Of a stretch of 64,000 bases of DNA, positions 35,031 through 44,782 are shown one piece after another. Under the pieces are notes generated by a model. That model was not told the DNA's origin. It saw only the letters and a program-made list of their open reading frames with translations, and did not search any database. Position 1 is the first letter of the stretch. Each line of letters begins with the position of its first letter. The translations under genes and the position numbers were made by a program. This stretch comes from Bacteroidales bacterium (lineage in GTDB: Bacteria > Bacteroidota > Bacteroidia > Bacteroidales > UBA932): positions 1,972,178 through 2,036,177 of the forward strand of contig JALCKZ010000001.1 in NCBI GenBank assembly GCA_022647615.1. The letters run 5' to 3'.

Positions 35031-36839
35031 TTACATCCTCTCCGGAAGTTCAATTCCTAAAATGCCCATCCCCTTTACAAGCACTTTTGCAATCACAGAT
35101 GCAATTGCCAGTCTTTCCGCTCTAACGCTCTGATTCTCTTCCTTTAAAATAGAGTAATCATGATAGTATTGATTGAACTCTTTGGCTAAATCATAGCAGT
35201 AATTTGCAACAACCGCAGGAGATTTCTGGTCTCCGGCCTCTTTGATTTTCTCAGGGAAAGAGTTTAAAAGTTTTATCAGCTCTATCTCTTTTGGAAGCAA
35301 AGATTCGGCTTTTATATCAGGAGCGTATTGCATCTCCTCAGCCTTGCGCAAAATTGATTTTATTCTTGCATGAGTATACTGAATGAAAGGGCCTGTATTA
35401 CCATTAAAATCAATGGATTCCTTAGGATTGAACAGCATTGTCTTTCGCGGATCCACTTTTATTATAAAGTACTTAAGAGCGCCCAGGCCAAGCATCTCAA
35501 ATAATTTATTCTGCTCCTCTTTTGACAGTCCCTCCAGCTTGCCCAGTTCCTGTGAATTTTCCTTTGCAGTATTAAACATCTCATCTATCAAATCATCTGC
35601 ATCCACAACCGTCCCCTCCCTGGATTTCATCTTCCCCTCAGGCAGCTCAACCATTCCATAAGACATGTGATAAATAGAGTCCGCCCAGCCAAATCCAAGC
35701 TTTTTAAGAATAAGCTTAAGAACCTGGAAATGATAGTTTTGCTCATCGCCGACAACATATATCATCTGGTCAAAATGATACTTGTCAAATCTCTCTTCCG
35801 CAGTACCTAAATCCTGTGTCATATAGACGGAAGTTCCATCTCCCCTTAGCAAAAGTTTCTGGTCCAGTCCGTCCTTTTCCAAGTTGCACCAAACGGAACC
35901 ATCGGGATGTTTCTCAAAAATTCCTTTCTCCAAACCTCCCATCACAAGCTTTTTACCAAGTTTGTAAGTATCTGATTCATAATAAATGATATCAAAACTA
36001 ATCCCCATCCTCTTGTAGGTTTCATCAAATCCTTTGTAAACCCAGCCGTTCATTGTCCTCCACAAATCCACAACTTCTTTATCTCCGGCCTCCCATTTGC
36101 GCAGCATTGCCTGAGCCTCATGCTGTATAGGAGCCTCTCTCTCAGCCTCTTTCTGACGCTCTTTCTCTTTGTCCGGATCACTGCACGGAGTCCCTTTTGC
36201 TAAAATCTCCTCCGCCTGTTTCTTAAGAATATTGTTAAATGCGACATAATAATTCCCCACAAAATGGTCTCCCTTAATCCCTGTAGAGGAAGGAGTTGCG
36301 CCATTCGCCTCTCTCTTCCATGCAATCATGGATTTGCAAATATGAATGCCTCTGTCATTTACAATATTTGTCTTAACAACTTTATTCCCATTAGCTTCCA
36401 TCAATTTAGAAACTGACCAGCCAAGAAGATTGTTTCTGATATGTCCAAGATGCAAAGGCTTGTTCGTATTTGGAGAGGAGAACTCAACCATAACTGTCTT
36501 TCCTGTTGGAGGCAGCTGCCCAAAATCTTTTGCGCCATAAATTTCCGCAAACTCTTTCAGCCAGAATTCATCTGAGAATTTTAGGTTTAAAAATCCTTTT
36601 ACAACGTTGTAAGATTTTATCTCAGGACAATTGGTTTTCAGCCAATTGCCAATTTCCTCAGCAGTTGCCTCGGGAGATTTTTTGCTCACCCTTAATAGAG
36701 GAAAAGTTACAAGCGTAAGGTCACCTTCAAACTCTTTTTTTGTCGCCTGAGGCTGTAATAATTTACTGTCGGGAACTGCATTGTACAAAGCCTTCACCGC
36801 CCCGGCCGCCTTCTGTGAAATAAAAATATCTGGATTCAT
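35031..36839 (-). CDS. argS: Arginyl-tRNA synthetase
   Basis: ArgS charges tRNA-Arg in the cytoplasm and is a class I synthetase. The protein has the HIGH-like signature in FSSPNTNKPLHLGHIRNNLLGWSVSKL, the class I motif YVVGDEQNYHFQVLKLILKKLG, the KMSKS-like GKMKSREGTVV and a C-terminal anticodon-binding DALR domain (YAPDIKAESLLPKEIELIKLLNSFPEKIKEA onward). I prefer the ATG at 36839 (MNPDIFISQKAAGAVKALY, 602 residues) over the one at 36872. The gene is upstream of ygiQ and has one CTGTCGGGA motif at 36766-36774. Confidence 0.95.
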   Translation of the reverse strand: MNPDIFISQKAAGAVKALYNAVPDSKLLQPQATKKEFEGDLTLVTFPLLRVSKKSPEATAEEIGNWLKTNCPEIKSYNVVKGFLNLKFSDEFWLKEFAEIYGAKDFGQLPPTGKTVMVEFSSPNTNKPLHLGHIRNNLLGWSVSKLMEANGNKVVKTNIVNDRGIHICKSMIAWKREANGATPSSTGIKGDHFVGNYYVAFNNILKKQAEEILAKGTPCSDPDKEKERQKEAEREAPIQHEAQAMLRKWEAGDKEVVDLWRTMNGWVYKGFDETYKRMGISFDIIYYESDTYKLGKKLVMGGLEKGIFEKHPDGSVWCNLEKDGLDQKLLLRGDGTSVYMTQDLGTAEERFDKYHFDQMIYVVGDEQNYHFQVLKLILKKLGFGWADSIYHMSYGMVELPEGKMKSREGTVVDADDLIDEMFNTAKENSQELGKLEGLSKEEQNKLFEMLGLGALKYFIIKVDPRKTMLFNPKESIDFNGNTGPFIQYTHARIKSILRKAEEMQYAPDIKAESLLPKEIELIKLLNSFPEKIKEAGDQKSPAVVANYCYDLAKEFNQYYHDYSILKEENQSVRAERLAIASVIAKVLVKGMGILGIELPERM

Positions 36840-36939
36840 GCGCACTTCTATATTTATGTAATTTTCTATCAATCAATGTATTTATTCAAATATTCGCGTT
36901 GCAGGAATATTCTTCTGTTATGCCTGCTCATGCAAAATA

Positions 36940-38361
36940 TCATTTTTGCTCCGCCTTCTCCTTTGCAAAATAGACCTTCATTGCCGCCTTCACTTTTGGA
37001 GATAGATAGAACAGCGTAAACATTGTAGCAAAGGCCATTAGAGCATAGCAAAGGTCAACGATAGATACTGCAAGCTTCAAAGGAATGACTGCTGCAACAA
37101 TTAGCATTGCAAGGAAAAAGTAATTATAATATTTGCCGTATTTAGCTCCAAATAAGAAACTTGTGCATTTGCATCCATAATATGAATAAGAGAACATTGT
37201 GGAGAATGCAAAGAACAGCACCATAAGCATAAGCAGGTAACCTCCTAAGTGTCCGTTAAATACAGGCATCGGAATGGATGCATTAAAAGAGTTGATTGCA
37301 ATTTCCAATCCTTTAACCTGGCTGCCTGCCGCAGGAAGAACGTAATTTCCGCTTGCAGTTGCAATCAAAATTGCAAGTGCTGTCAAAGTGCATACAAGCC
37401 CGGAATCTATTGACGGACCAATCATTGCAACAAGACCCTCTCTTACGGGTTCCGTATTTTTGGAAGCACCGTGCATCATGCTGGCCGTTCCAACTCCGGC
37501 CTCATTAACAAGCGCCGCCCTTCTTGCACCAATAACCGCAACCATAATCAGAGACCCTGCCGCTCCGCCAACTCCGGCGCGCACCGTAAATGCTCCGCGG
37601 AATATCTCCCCAAATACTGCGGGTACAACGGATATGTTAGCACAAATTATGTAAAGTACTATAAGAAAATACATTGCAACCATCAATGGAACAATCTTGG
37701 AAGAAATTTTGGCAATCCTCTGGATACCTCCAAGCACAACTACGGAAACTATGCCGCAGATTATTACACCCATAACAAATCTCAGCATTGGCGTAGTCTC
37801 TATTCCGGCAGGTGCTGTAAAAGTAGTTATAACAGCCTCAGTCAGCTGATTAGACTGCATAATGCACAAAGTACCAATCAAACCGAATACACAGAAAAAT
37901 ATAGCAAGCGGTTTCCACTTCTTCCCTATTCCCTGAGTTATCATATACATAGGGCCTCCCTGAACTTCCCCGTTAGAATCCTTCCCTTTATACATTATTG
38001 TCAAAGTCCCTTCAAAGAATTTTGTTGCCATACCTACAACCGCGCTCACCCACATCCAAAATATGGCGCCGGGTCCTCCCATGGTCAGCGCAATTGCAAC
38101 TCCGGCAATATTTCCCATCCCCACGGTTGCAGCAATTGCACTCATAAGTGCCTCAAAAGAAGATATTTGGCCCGGAGCATTCTCTTTTTTTGATAGAGAT
38201 TTTATAGCCTTGCCGTAATAGCGGAACGGGACAAAACCGGAATAAACAAGAAAGAAAAGCCCGCCGCCAATAAGCAGTAAAAACTCGGGATAATTGCAAA
38301 CGGCATCGCTGATTTTAATAATCCAATCAGAAATACCTGCCAAAAAAAGAATTGCGTTCAT
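36940..38361 (-). CDS. Sodium:alanine/glycine symporter family protein (AGCS)
   Basis: A 473-residue integral membrane protein of the alanine/glycine:cation symporter family. Diagnostic segments are FEALMSAIAATVGMGNIAGVAIALTMGGPGAIFWMWVSAVVGMATKFFEGTL, VQGGPMYMITQGIGKKW, and GVGGAAGSLIMVAVIGARRAALVNEAGVGTASMMHGASK. About eleven predicted helices run through the protein. It would import alanine or glycine with Na+. A TACCTTTG promoter box lies about 60 bases upstream. Confidence 0.93.
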   Translation of the reverse strand: MNAILFLAGISDWIIKISDAVCNYPEFLLLIGGGLFFLVYSGFVPFRYYGKAIKSLSKKENAPGQISSFEALMSAIAATVGMGNIAGVAIALTMGGPGAIFWMWVSAVVGMATKFFEGTLTIMYKGKDSNGEVQGGPMYMITQGIGKKWKPLAIFFCVFGLIGTLCIMQSNQLTEAVITTFTAPAGIETTPMLRFVMGVIICGIVSVVVLGGIQRIAKISSKIVPLMVAMYFLIVLYIICANISVVPAVFGEIFRGAFTVRAGVGGAAGSLIMVAVIGARRAALVNEAGVGTASMMHGASKNTEPVREGLVAMIGPSIDSGLVCTLTALAILIATASGNYVLPAAGSQVKGLEIAINSFNASIPMPVFNGHLGGYLLMLMVLFFAFSTMFSYSYYGCKCTSFLFGAKYGKYYNYFFLAMLIVAAVIPLKLAVSIVDLCYALMAFATMFTLFYLSPKVKAAMKVYFAKEKAEQK

Positions 38362-38423
38362 TTTAAATCAATGTTCAAATGTAGAAGGACGGTCGTAAAA
38401 AAATTACCCTTGTCCAAACGGGG

Positions 38424-38431
38424 CAAAGGTA
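38424..38431 (-). promoter_or_regulatory. -7 promoter box (TACCTTTG) for the symporter gene
   Basis: The minus strand reads TACCTTTG about 60 bases upstream of the ATG at 38361, in the gap after rpoD. Confidence 0.5.
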
Positions 38432-38459
38432 ATAATTTTTAATAGCAGAATCCGTATTA

Positions 38460-38479
38460 ATATCTGTCGCGACAGATAT
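38460..38479. repeat. Palindromic element, copy 2 (20 bp, core TCTGTCGCGACAGA)
   Basis: A perfect 20-bp palindrome centred on TCGCGA, 14 bases after the rpoD stop codon. It lacks the T-tract expected of an intrinsic terminator. It matches the palindromes at 8291 and 50134. Confidence 0.8.
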
Positions 38480-38493
38480 CAATAGAAAATATT

Positions 38494-39354
38494 TTATCCC
38501 AGATAGTTTTTAAGAAGCTTGCTCCTTGCACTATTGCGCAATCTTCTGATAGCCTTCTCTTTTATCTGCCTTACTCTCTCTCTTGTAAGATTGAAAGTTT
38601 CTCCAATTTCCTCCAGTGTTTTTTCCTGGCATCCTATTCCAAAGAAATACTTTACAATATTTCTCTCTCTCTCCGTAAGAGTGGAAAGCGCCCTTTCAAT
38701 CTCTTTGTTAAGAGATTCATTTACAAGGCCTTTATCAGCTGATGGAGAATCATTATTAGGAAGAACATCCAGCAAGCTGTTATCCTCTCCATCAACAAAC
38801 GGAGCATCAACAGAAACATGACGGCCGGAAACTCTAAGGGTATCTGCTATCTTCTCTTTTGGAATATTTAGTATGTCAGATAACTCCTCAGCAGATGGCA
38901 TCCTTTGGTGGTCCTGCTCAAATTTATTTAGCGCCTTATTGATTTTATTAAGAGAACCAACCTGGTTAAGCGGAAGTCTTACAATTCTTGATTGCTCCGC
39001 AAGAGCCTGAAGGATTGATTGCCTAATCCACCACACTGCATAAGAGATAAATTTAAAACCTCTTGTTTCATCAAATTTTTCAGCCGCTTTAATAAGTCCA
39101 AGGTTGCCCTCGTTTATCAAGTCCGGCAAGCTAAGTCCTTGATTCTGATACTGTTTTGCAACAGATACCACAAATCTAAGATTTGCTCTTGTCAATTTTT
39201 CCAGCGCAGCCTGGTCACCTTTCTTAATGCGTTGCGCCAGTTCTACCTCATCCTCTATTGTGATGCGCTCCTCTCTTCCTATCTCCTGAAGGTACTTATC
39301 CAAAGAGGCACTTTCCCTGTTGGTGATAGACTTTGTAATCTTTAACTGTCTCAT
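38494..39354 (-). CDS. rpoD: Primary RNA polymerase sigma factor RpoD (Bacteroidota short form)
   Basis: A 286-residue group 1 sigma factor lacking region 1.1, as is normal in Bacteroidota. Region 1.2 begins at [28 protein letters not shown]. Region 2 contains [66 protein letters not shown], which covers core binding, -10 recognition and melting. Region 3 follows ([18 protein letters not shown]), and region 4 ends in [25 protein letters not shown], the -33/-35 helix-turn-helix. It directs housekeeping transcription from TAnnTTTG promoters of the kind seen throughout the window. The gene is monocistronic in layout. Confidence 0.96.
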   Translation of the reverse strand: MRQLKITKSITNRESASLDKYLQEIGREERITIEDEVELAQRIKKGDQAALEKLTRANLRFVVSVAKQYQNQGLSLPDLINEGNLGLIKAAEKFDETRGFKFISYAVWWIRQSILQALAEQSRIVRLPLNQVGSLNKINKALNKFEQDHQRMPSAEELSDILNIPKEKIADTLRVSGRHVSVDAPFVDGEDNSLLDVLPNNDSPSADKGLVNESLNKEIERALSTLTERERNIVKYFFGIGCQEKTLEEIGETFNLTRERVRQIKEKAIRRLRNSARSKLLKNYLG

Positions 39355-39484
39355 AAAATATAACTCCTGTGAATTGCCGTCTATTTAGACTTGCGACTTT
39401 TATACGAAGAACCCGCCATAATTGTTACAATAAAATGGACAATTTTTTATTGGGACTTCAATCCTATATACGTCAAATAATTAT

Positions 39485-39492
39485 TATATTTG
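39485..39492 (+). promoter_or_regulatory. -7 promoter box (TATATTTG) for the hybrid kinase gene
   Basis: TATATTTG matches TAnnTTTG, about 57 bases before the ATG at 39549, in the divergent gap with rpoD. Confidence 0.5.
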
Positions 39493-39548
39493 CCTGATTT
39501 TGATGCTTTATCGCTCAAATGGGATGCCAAGATTAATAATATCTCAAC

Positions 39549-42500
39549 ATGGAAGATAAAAAAGAGCCTCGCAACTCCGAAAGGTCGGATATAGACAGGT
39601 ATAGAGACATGTCTGCATATTGGCAGACTGGCTGGTGGGAGTCAAATCTGAAAACCAAACAATATTTAATCTCAGATAATCTTAAGAATTTAATTGGGGC
39701 AAAGAGCAATGTGCTGCCATTTGAAGAGTTTATCAAGTGTTTCAGAGAGGATTACAGAGATGTTGTAATTAAAGAGTTCAAGGAATTCTCAACTATTAGA
39801 AGGGATTTCTATGATAGAAAATTCCCCGTGATAACTCCAACGGGAGAAGCATGGATAAGAACGCATTTGTGCTACGATATGAAGGAAGAGGATGGCGGAG
39901 GAAGTTTTGGAGTTGTGCAGGTAGTGCCGCCGGATGAATACATAGAAAAAGCCTCTTTACAAGAGAACAATTATAGATTCATTGAGCATCTGGATAAGAT
40001 ATCTAATTATCTCTCAGAGTTTTTAACAGATGAAAAAGAGGATGTCATTATTACAAAGATTCTTGAAAGTCTTCTGGATTTTCATGGCGCATGCAATGCG
40101 TGGATGTTTGAATTTGGCGATAACGGCAAGACACAAACTTGCATAAGCGAGGTAAAAATAGAGGGAGCTCCGGATTTAAAATCGCAATTTAACAATATTG
40201 ATTTTTCTCAATTTTCCTGGTTATCCTCTATGATTCTTTCTAAAAAGCCTGTTATCCTTAACATGGCCTCCGATCTTCCGGAAAATGCTAAAAATGAGAA
40301 ACATATATTTGACAAAATAGGAATTAAATCCATAATGTTCATCCCACTTGTAAATTCAAAAAGAGTTTGGGGGTATTTTGGAGTGGACTGCATTGCCCAC
40401 TCTCATTATTGGAACAATGAGGATTATTTGTGGATGCGTTCCGTCGGGAGCATACTAAGCTTAAACATTGAACTTAACAGAGTTAGAGCTCACAACAAGA
40501 GAGGAGAACTTTATAAAGAGGAACTGGTAAGGCGCATGCCGGTCGGATACGGGAGGCTTACCCCTATCTTTAATGCGGATGGCAAAATAGTTGATTATCT
40601 GATAAAAGAGGGCAACAGGGCTGGATTTATATTGATGGGATGTGAGGGCTCGGGACCTGGTTCCCTTGGTTCCGCAAATCACGACAAAGAATTTGTTAAA
40701 CAGAGGGCTGCCATAATGCAGCATGTCTATGATACGGGGGAGCTATATGAGTATGATAATATAGAACCGTCCGGAAAGTTTTGCCACTCAGTAATGTACA
40801 AAACAGAAAGCGGAGAACTTGTTGAGTTTCACGTTGATACGTCAGAGAAAGAGAAGGCTATGGAGGATGCTGTGCGTGCGAATAAGCTTTTCAAGGATAT
40901 ATTTTTAAACATACCTATCGGAGAGGCCATATATGACGCTGATGGCAACATGAAAGATATGAATAAATCATTCATGGCAACATTTGGTCTTACATCTATA
41001 AATGATGTAAGAAGAAGCGGATATTGCTTCCTAAACGACAGGAATTTGAGCGAAAGCAACAAGGCGGCAATTTTGGCTGCGGAAAATGTAGATTTTAATG
41101 TTGATTATGATTTCGACAAAGTTGATGACTACAAAACATTAAGACACGGCATTGTAAACATGCACTGCAGGCTGATTAAACTTTATGATGAAAAGGCCGT
41201 GCATGCCGGTTATCTGTTTATATGTCTGGAAGATTCTGACCATCTTGTAGCAGTTGACAAAGTTCATGACTTTGAAAATTTCTTCTCTTTGATTTCCGAT
41301 TATGCAAAAATAGGTTACGCCAAAATGGATTTGTACACCCACCAGGGATATGCTGTAAAACAGTGGTTCAGGAACATGGGTGAAGATGAGAATACCCCTT
41401 TAAATCAAATAGTTGGAGTATATAATCACATGCATCCGGAGGACAGGGAGAAGATTTTGGATTTCTTTGAAAAAGCAAAAGCGGGAAAAGTAAACAGTTT
41501 CTCAGGAGAAATAAGAATTAAACGGCCTGGATACCAAGACAAGTGGAACTGGATATATAAGAATCTTCTAGTAAGTAAATATCTAGATAACGAACGCCTA
41601 GAGGTTACCGGCGTAAATTACGATATTACAGCGTTTAAGGAGAATCAGCAGGAACTTACCGCGGCAAAGGAGAAAGCGGAGGCAATGGATAAACTTAAGA
41701 GCTCATTCCTTGCCAACATGAGCCATGAAATCAGGACTCCTCTGAATGCCATTGTGGGGTTCTCTGATCTTATCACAACAAGCGACGATGCGGAGGAGAA
41801 AACTCAATACATGCAAATCATACATGAAAACAATGATTTGCTGCTGAACCTTATTAACGATATCCTGGATTTGTCCAAGATGGAGGCCGGCATGGTAGAT
41901 TTACATTATGAGGATGTTGACGTTAACGGACTGTGCCTGAGCATAATAAAATCAGAAAAGCTAAAGATTAAAAACAACGTTGAGGCGATATTTGATGAAC
42001 AGCTGCCGGAGTGCGTTATAAATACAGACAGAAGCCGGCTTATGCAGCTGATAACTAACATGTTTAATAATGCAATAAAATATACCAGAAGCGGCAATAT
42101 TAAACTTGGCTATAAATGGATTGACAAAGAGCATATACGGTTCCATATCACTGATACCGGAGTTGGCATAAGCAAAGAGAATTTGAAGAAAATTTTTGAC
42201 CGTTTTGTAAAACTTAATAGATTTGTACAGGGAACTGGATTGGGATTGGCCATTTGCAGCACTATTATTGAGAAGATGGGGGGAGAAATTGGCGTAGAAT
42301 CAGAAGAAGGAAAGGGTTCTTCTTTCTGGTTTATCCTGCCTGCAGTAAACAAATCAGCAAATAATACTAATATCATAAAACAGGAGAGCAATATTATGGA
42401 GACAGAGAAAAATCAGAGCGGATGCGCTGCTAATGAGAGTCTTAATGCACTGGTACTCATAGCAGAAGACACAGACAGCAATTTCATTTTGGAAAATTCC

Positions 42501-42809
42501 ATGCTAAAGAAACTCTACAGAATTGAGAGGGCATTAGACGGAATAGAGGCTGTAGAAAAATGCAAATCTCTTAATCCAGATTTGATTTTGATGGATATGC
42601 AGATGCCTCGCATGGACGGACTTGAGGCTACAAGAAAAATCAGGGAGTTTAACAAAGAAGTCCCTATTGTTGCCGTTACTGCGTTTGCATTTGAGCAGGA
42701 CAAAATAAATGCAATAAACGCCGGATGCAACACGTATGTTAGCAAGCCTATCTCCATTCCTGATTTCAGACGCACAGTGGCAGAAGAGCTTGCCAAACGG
42801 GGAAAATAG
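39549..42809 (+). CDS. Hybrid sensor histidine kinase/response regulator with PAS and GAF domains
   Basis: A 1086-residue cytoplasmic-looking protein with no obvious transmembrane helix. The N-terminal region holds PAS-like sensor domains, and residues about 145-320 resemble a GAF domain (FIEHLDKISNYLSEFLTDEKEDVIITKILESLL, IGIKSIMFIPLVNSKRVWGYFGVDC). Further PAS segments follow (IFLNIPIGEAIYDADGNMKDMNKSF; GYAVKQWFRNMGEDENTPLNQIVGVYNHMHPEDREKI). The kinase core has the H-box SSFLANMSHEIRTPLNAI with His726, then NMFNNAIKYTRSGNI, DTGVGI and GTGLGLAICSTI of HATPase_c. The C-terminal receiver carries Asp1016 in LILMDMQMPRMDG and SKP with the conserved Lys. The signal and output partner are unknown. 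Confidence 0.92.
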   Translation: MEDKKEPRNSERSDIDRYRDMSAYWQTGWWESNLKTKQYLISDNLKNLIGAKSNVLPFEEFIKCFREDYRDVVIKEFKEFSTIRRDFYDRKFPVITPTGEAWIRTHLCYDMKEEDGGGSFGVVQVVPPDEYIEKASLQENNYRFIEHLDKISNYLSEFLTDEKEDVIITKILESLLDFHGACNAWMFEFGDNGKTQTCISEVKIEGAPDLKSQFNNIDFSQFSWLSSMILSKKPVILNMASDLPENAKNEKHIFDKIGIKSIMFIPLVNSKRVWGYFGVDCIAHSHYWNNEDYLWMRSVGSILSLNIELNRVRAHNKRGELYKEELVRRMPVGYGRLTPIFNADGKIVDYLIKEGNRAGFILMGCEGSGPGSLGSANHDKEFVKQRAAIMQHVYDTGELYEYDNIEPSGKFCHSVMYKTESGELVEFHVDTSEKEKAMEDAVRANKLFKDIFLNIPIGEAIYDADGNMKDMNKSFMATFGLTSINDVRRSGYCFLNDRNLSESNKAAILAAENVDFNVDYDFDKVDDYKTLRHGIVNMHCRLIKLYDEKAVHAGYLFICLEDSDHLVAVDKVHDFENFFSLISDYAKIGYAKMDLYTHQGYAVKQWFRNMGEDENTPLNQIVGVYNHMHPEDREKILDFFEKAKAGKVNSFSGEIRIKRPGYQDKWNWIYKNLLVSKYLDNERLEVTGVNYDITAFKENQQELTAAKEKAEAMDKLKSSFLANMSHEIRTPLNAIVGFSDLITTSDDAEEKTQYMQIIHENNDLLLNLINDILDLSKMEAGMVDLHYEDVDVNGLCLSIIKSEKLKIKNNVEAIFDEQLPECVINTDRSRLMQLITNMFNNAIKYTRSGNIKLGYKWIDKEHIRFHITDTGVGISKENLKKIFDRFVKLNRFVQGTGLGLAICSTIIEKMGGEIGVESEEGKGSSFWFILPAVNKSANNTNIIKQESNIMETEKNQSGCAANESLNALVLIAEDTDSNFILENSMLKKLYRIERALDGIEAVEKCKSLNPDLILMDMQMPRMDGLEATRKIREFNKEVPIVAVTAFAFEQDKINAINAGCNTYVSKPISIPDFRRTVAEELAKRGK

Positions 42810-42821
42810 GCCAATTATTAC

Positions 42822-42829
42822 TATATTTG
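42822..42829 (+). promoter_or_regulatory. -7 promoter box (TATATTTG) for dnaN
   Basis: TATATTTG matches TAnnTTTG, 27 bases before the dnaN ATG and 13 bases after the kinase stop codon. Confidence 0.55.
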
Positions 42830-42855
42830 TTAACTAAAATTTAAAAGAAAATATC

Positions 42856-43986
42856 ATGAGGTTTACAACTACAAGCACAGATTTTTTACAGGCATTATTG
42901 TCAGTGTCAAGAGTTATTCTTCCAAAGCCGCCTATTCCGATTCTAGAAGATTTCCTTTTGGAATTAGATGAAAACAATAATCTAACAATTACGGCTTCTG
43001 ACCAGGAGACTACTCTTAAGACCATGTTGACAATAGAGGATGTTAAGGAGGGAGGTAGAATTGCGGTTCCTGCAGTCTTGTTAACTAACTCATTCAAAGA
43101 GCTTCCGACACAGCCGGTTGAATTCATTACTAATGAAGATAAGAACAATGTAACTATAACATGGGCAAACGGTACGGCCAATATTCCTTACGTTCAGCCT
43201 GACGATTATCCTGAACTTCCGGCGCTTGCAGATGCCAAGAAGATTGAAGTTTCCGCAAATGTTCTTGCAGATGGCATTAACAGCACTATCTATGCTACTG
43301 CAGAGGAGGAACTTAGACCAATAATGAACGGAATTTTCTTTGATATCACTTCCAAATCCACAACCCTAGTTGCATCTAACGCCCACAAGCTGGTTTGCTA
43401 TAAGAGAAATGATGTTAAATGCAGCGAGAGCTGTTCATTTGTCCTGCCTAAAAAACCTGCAAATATTTTAAAGAACAACCTTGCCAGACTATCTGATGAG
43501 CAAGTAGTTATAACATTTGATAAAAAGAATGCGTTCTTCAAATTTGAACAGCAGCTTGTTGTTTGCCGTCTTGTAGAAGGCACCTACCCTGCATACAAAA
43601 CAGTCATTCCAAAGAATAACACCAACATTATAACTGTCTCAAGAGCAGATATTTTGAATGCCACAAGACGTGTTGCCGTTTGTGCAAACCAGGCAACAGG
43701 ACAAATAGTTTTTAATGTTGCAGAGAATAAGTTGAATATTACTGCGCAAGACTTGGATTTCTCAATGAGCGCAAACGAGACCATAGGTTGCGAATACAGC
43801 GGAGATACAATGGCCATAGGATTTAAATCTCAGTTCCTAATTGAGATTCTAAGCAATCTTCCTTATGACCAAATTTGCATTAAGCTTGCTGACCCTACAA
43901 AGGCTGCTCTAATTCAGCCGGCCGTTCAAACAGAGCCGGAGGAAGAGATATGCGCTTTGCTTATGCCTATGAGAATCAACAGCTAA
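42856..43986 (+). CDS. dnaN: DNA polymerase III sliding clamp, beta subunit
   Basis: DnaN forms the ring-shaped dimer that holds replicative polymerase on DNA. The 376-residue protein shows the three repeated clamp folds. Typical phrases are FLQALLSVSRVILPKPPIPILEDFLLELDENNNLTITASDQETTL at the start, ILADGINSTIYATAEEELRPIMNGIFFDI in the middle, and the C-terminal YSGDTMAIGFKSQFLIEILSNL with DQICIKLADPTKAALIQP. It ends in LLMPMRINS, the usual family end. An exonuclease gene starts one base after its stop codon. The gene is not next to dnaA here, as is common in Bacteroidota. Confidence 0.96.
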   Translation: MRFTTTSTDFLQALLSVSRVILPKPPIPILEDFLLELDENNNLTITASDQETTLKTMLTIEDVKEGGRIAVPAVLLTNSFKELPTQPVEFITNEDKNNVTITWANGTANIPYVQPDDYPELPALADAKKIEVSANVLADGINSTIYATAEEELRPIMNGIFFDITSKSTTLVASNAHKLVCYKRNDVKCSESCSFVLPKKPANILKNNLARLSDEQVVITFDKKNAFFKFEQQLVVCRLVEGTYPAYKTVIPKNNTNIITVSRADILNATRRVAVCANQATGQIVFNVAENKLNITAQDLDFSMSANETIGCEYSGDTMAIGFKSQFLIEILSNLPYDQICIKLADPTKAALIQPAVQTEPEEEICALLMPMRINS

Positions 43987-43987
43987 C

Positions 43988-44761
43988 ATGGAATTAAATT
44001 TAAAAAATCCTCTCCTTTTTTTTGACATAGAGAGCACAGGCCTTGACGTTGCCAAGGATCGTATTGTTGAAATTTCTTGCGTCAAGGTTATGCCTGACGG
44101 AAGCAAAGACATTAAAACAAGAAGGATAAATCCTGAGATTCCTATATCTCCGGAAGCTCAAAAAATCCACGGCATTTCAAATGAAGATGTAAAGGATTGT
44201 CCTAAGTTTAAAGAGGTTGCAAAATCTCTGGCTCAGTGGATGAGCGGCTGCGATATTGCCGGATACAACTCCATGAAGTTTGATATCCCTTTGCTGGAGG
44301 AGGAGTTCCTGCGCGCCGGAGTGGATTTTGATTTTCACAAAAGACACTTGGTTGATGTGCAAAACATCTTCCATAAAATGGAGCAGAGAACGCTTTCCGC
44401 TGCGTACAAGTTTTATTGTCACAAAGATTTGGAGAAGGCGCATTCAGCGGAGGCGGATACTGTAGCAACTTATGAAGTACTTAAAGCTCAGCTAGATAAA
44501 TACCCTGATACTTTAAAGAATGATGTAGAAATGCTTGCAGATTTTTCTACGCGTTCAAAATTTTTGGATTATGCAGGACGCATCATCGTGAATGAAAACG
44601 GCCAGGCCATATTCAATTTTGGAAAGCACAAGGGAAAACTTGTAGTTGATGTTTTATCACATGAGCCAAGCTATTTTGCATGGATGGAACAGGGAGATTT
44701 TACGCTGGACACTAAAAAAGTGCTGACAGACATCAAATTACATCCGGACAAATATCGCTAG
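43988..44761 (+). CDS. DnaQ-like 3'-5' exonuclease
   Basis: A 257-residue DEDD-family exonuclease. The N-terminal motif I is FFDIESTGLDVAKDRIVEISCVKV with the catalytic Asp and Glu. Motif II lies in YNSMKFDIPLLEEEFLRAGV, and motif III in HSAEADTVATYEVLKAQL. About 70 further residues (SKFLDYAGRIIVNENGQAIFNFGKHKGKLVVDVLSHEPSYFAWM) form a C-terminal domain found with many Bacteroidota DnaQ-like proteins. It starts one base after dnaN, so the two are translationally linked, consistent with a proofreading or repair nuclease working with the clamp. Whether it is the replicative epsilon subunit cannot be decided. Confidence 0.9.
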   Translation: MELNLKNPLLFFDIESTGLDVAKDRIVEISCVKVMPDGSKDIKTRRINPEIPISPEAQKIHGISNEDVKDCPKFKEVAKSLAQWMSGCDIAGYNSMKFDIPLLEEEFLRAGVDFDFHKRHLVDVQNIFHKMEQRTLSAAYKFYCHKDLEKAHSAEADTVATYEVLKAQLDKYPDTLKNDVEMLADFSTRSKFLDYAGRIIVNENGQAIFNFGKHKGKLVVDVLSHEPSYFAWMEQGDFTLDTKKVLTDIKLHPDKYR

Positions 44762-44782
44762 CAATATCATTGTAATTTATCA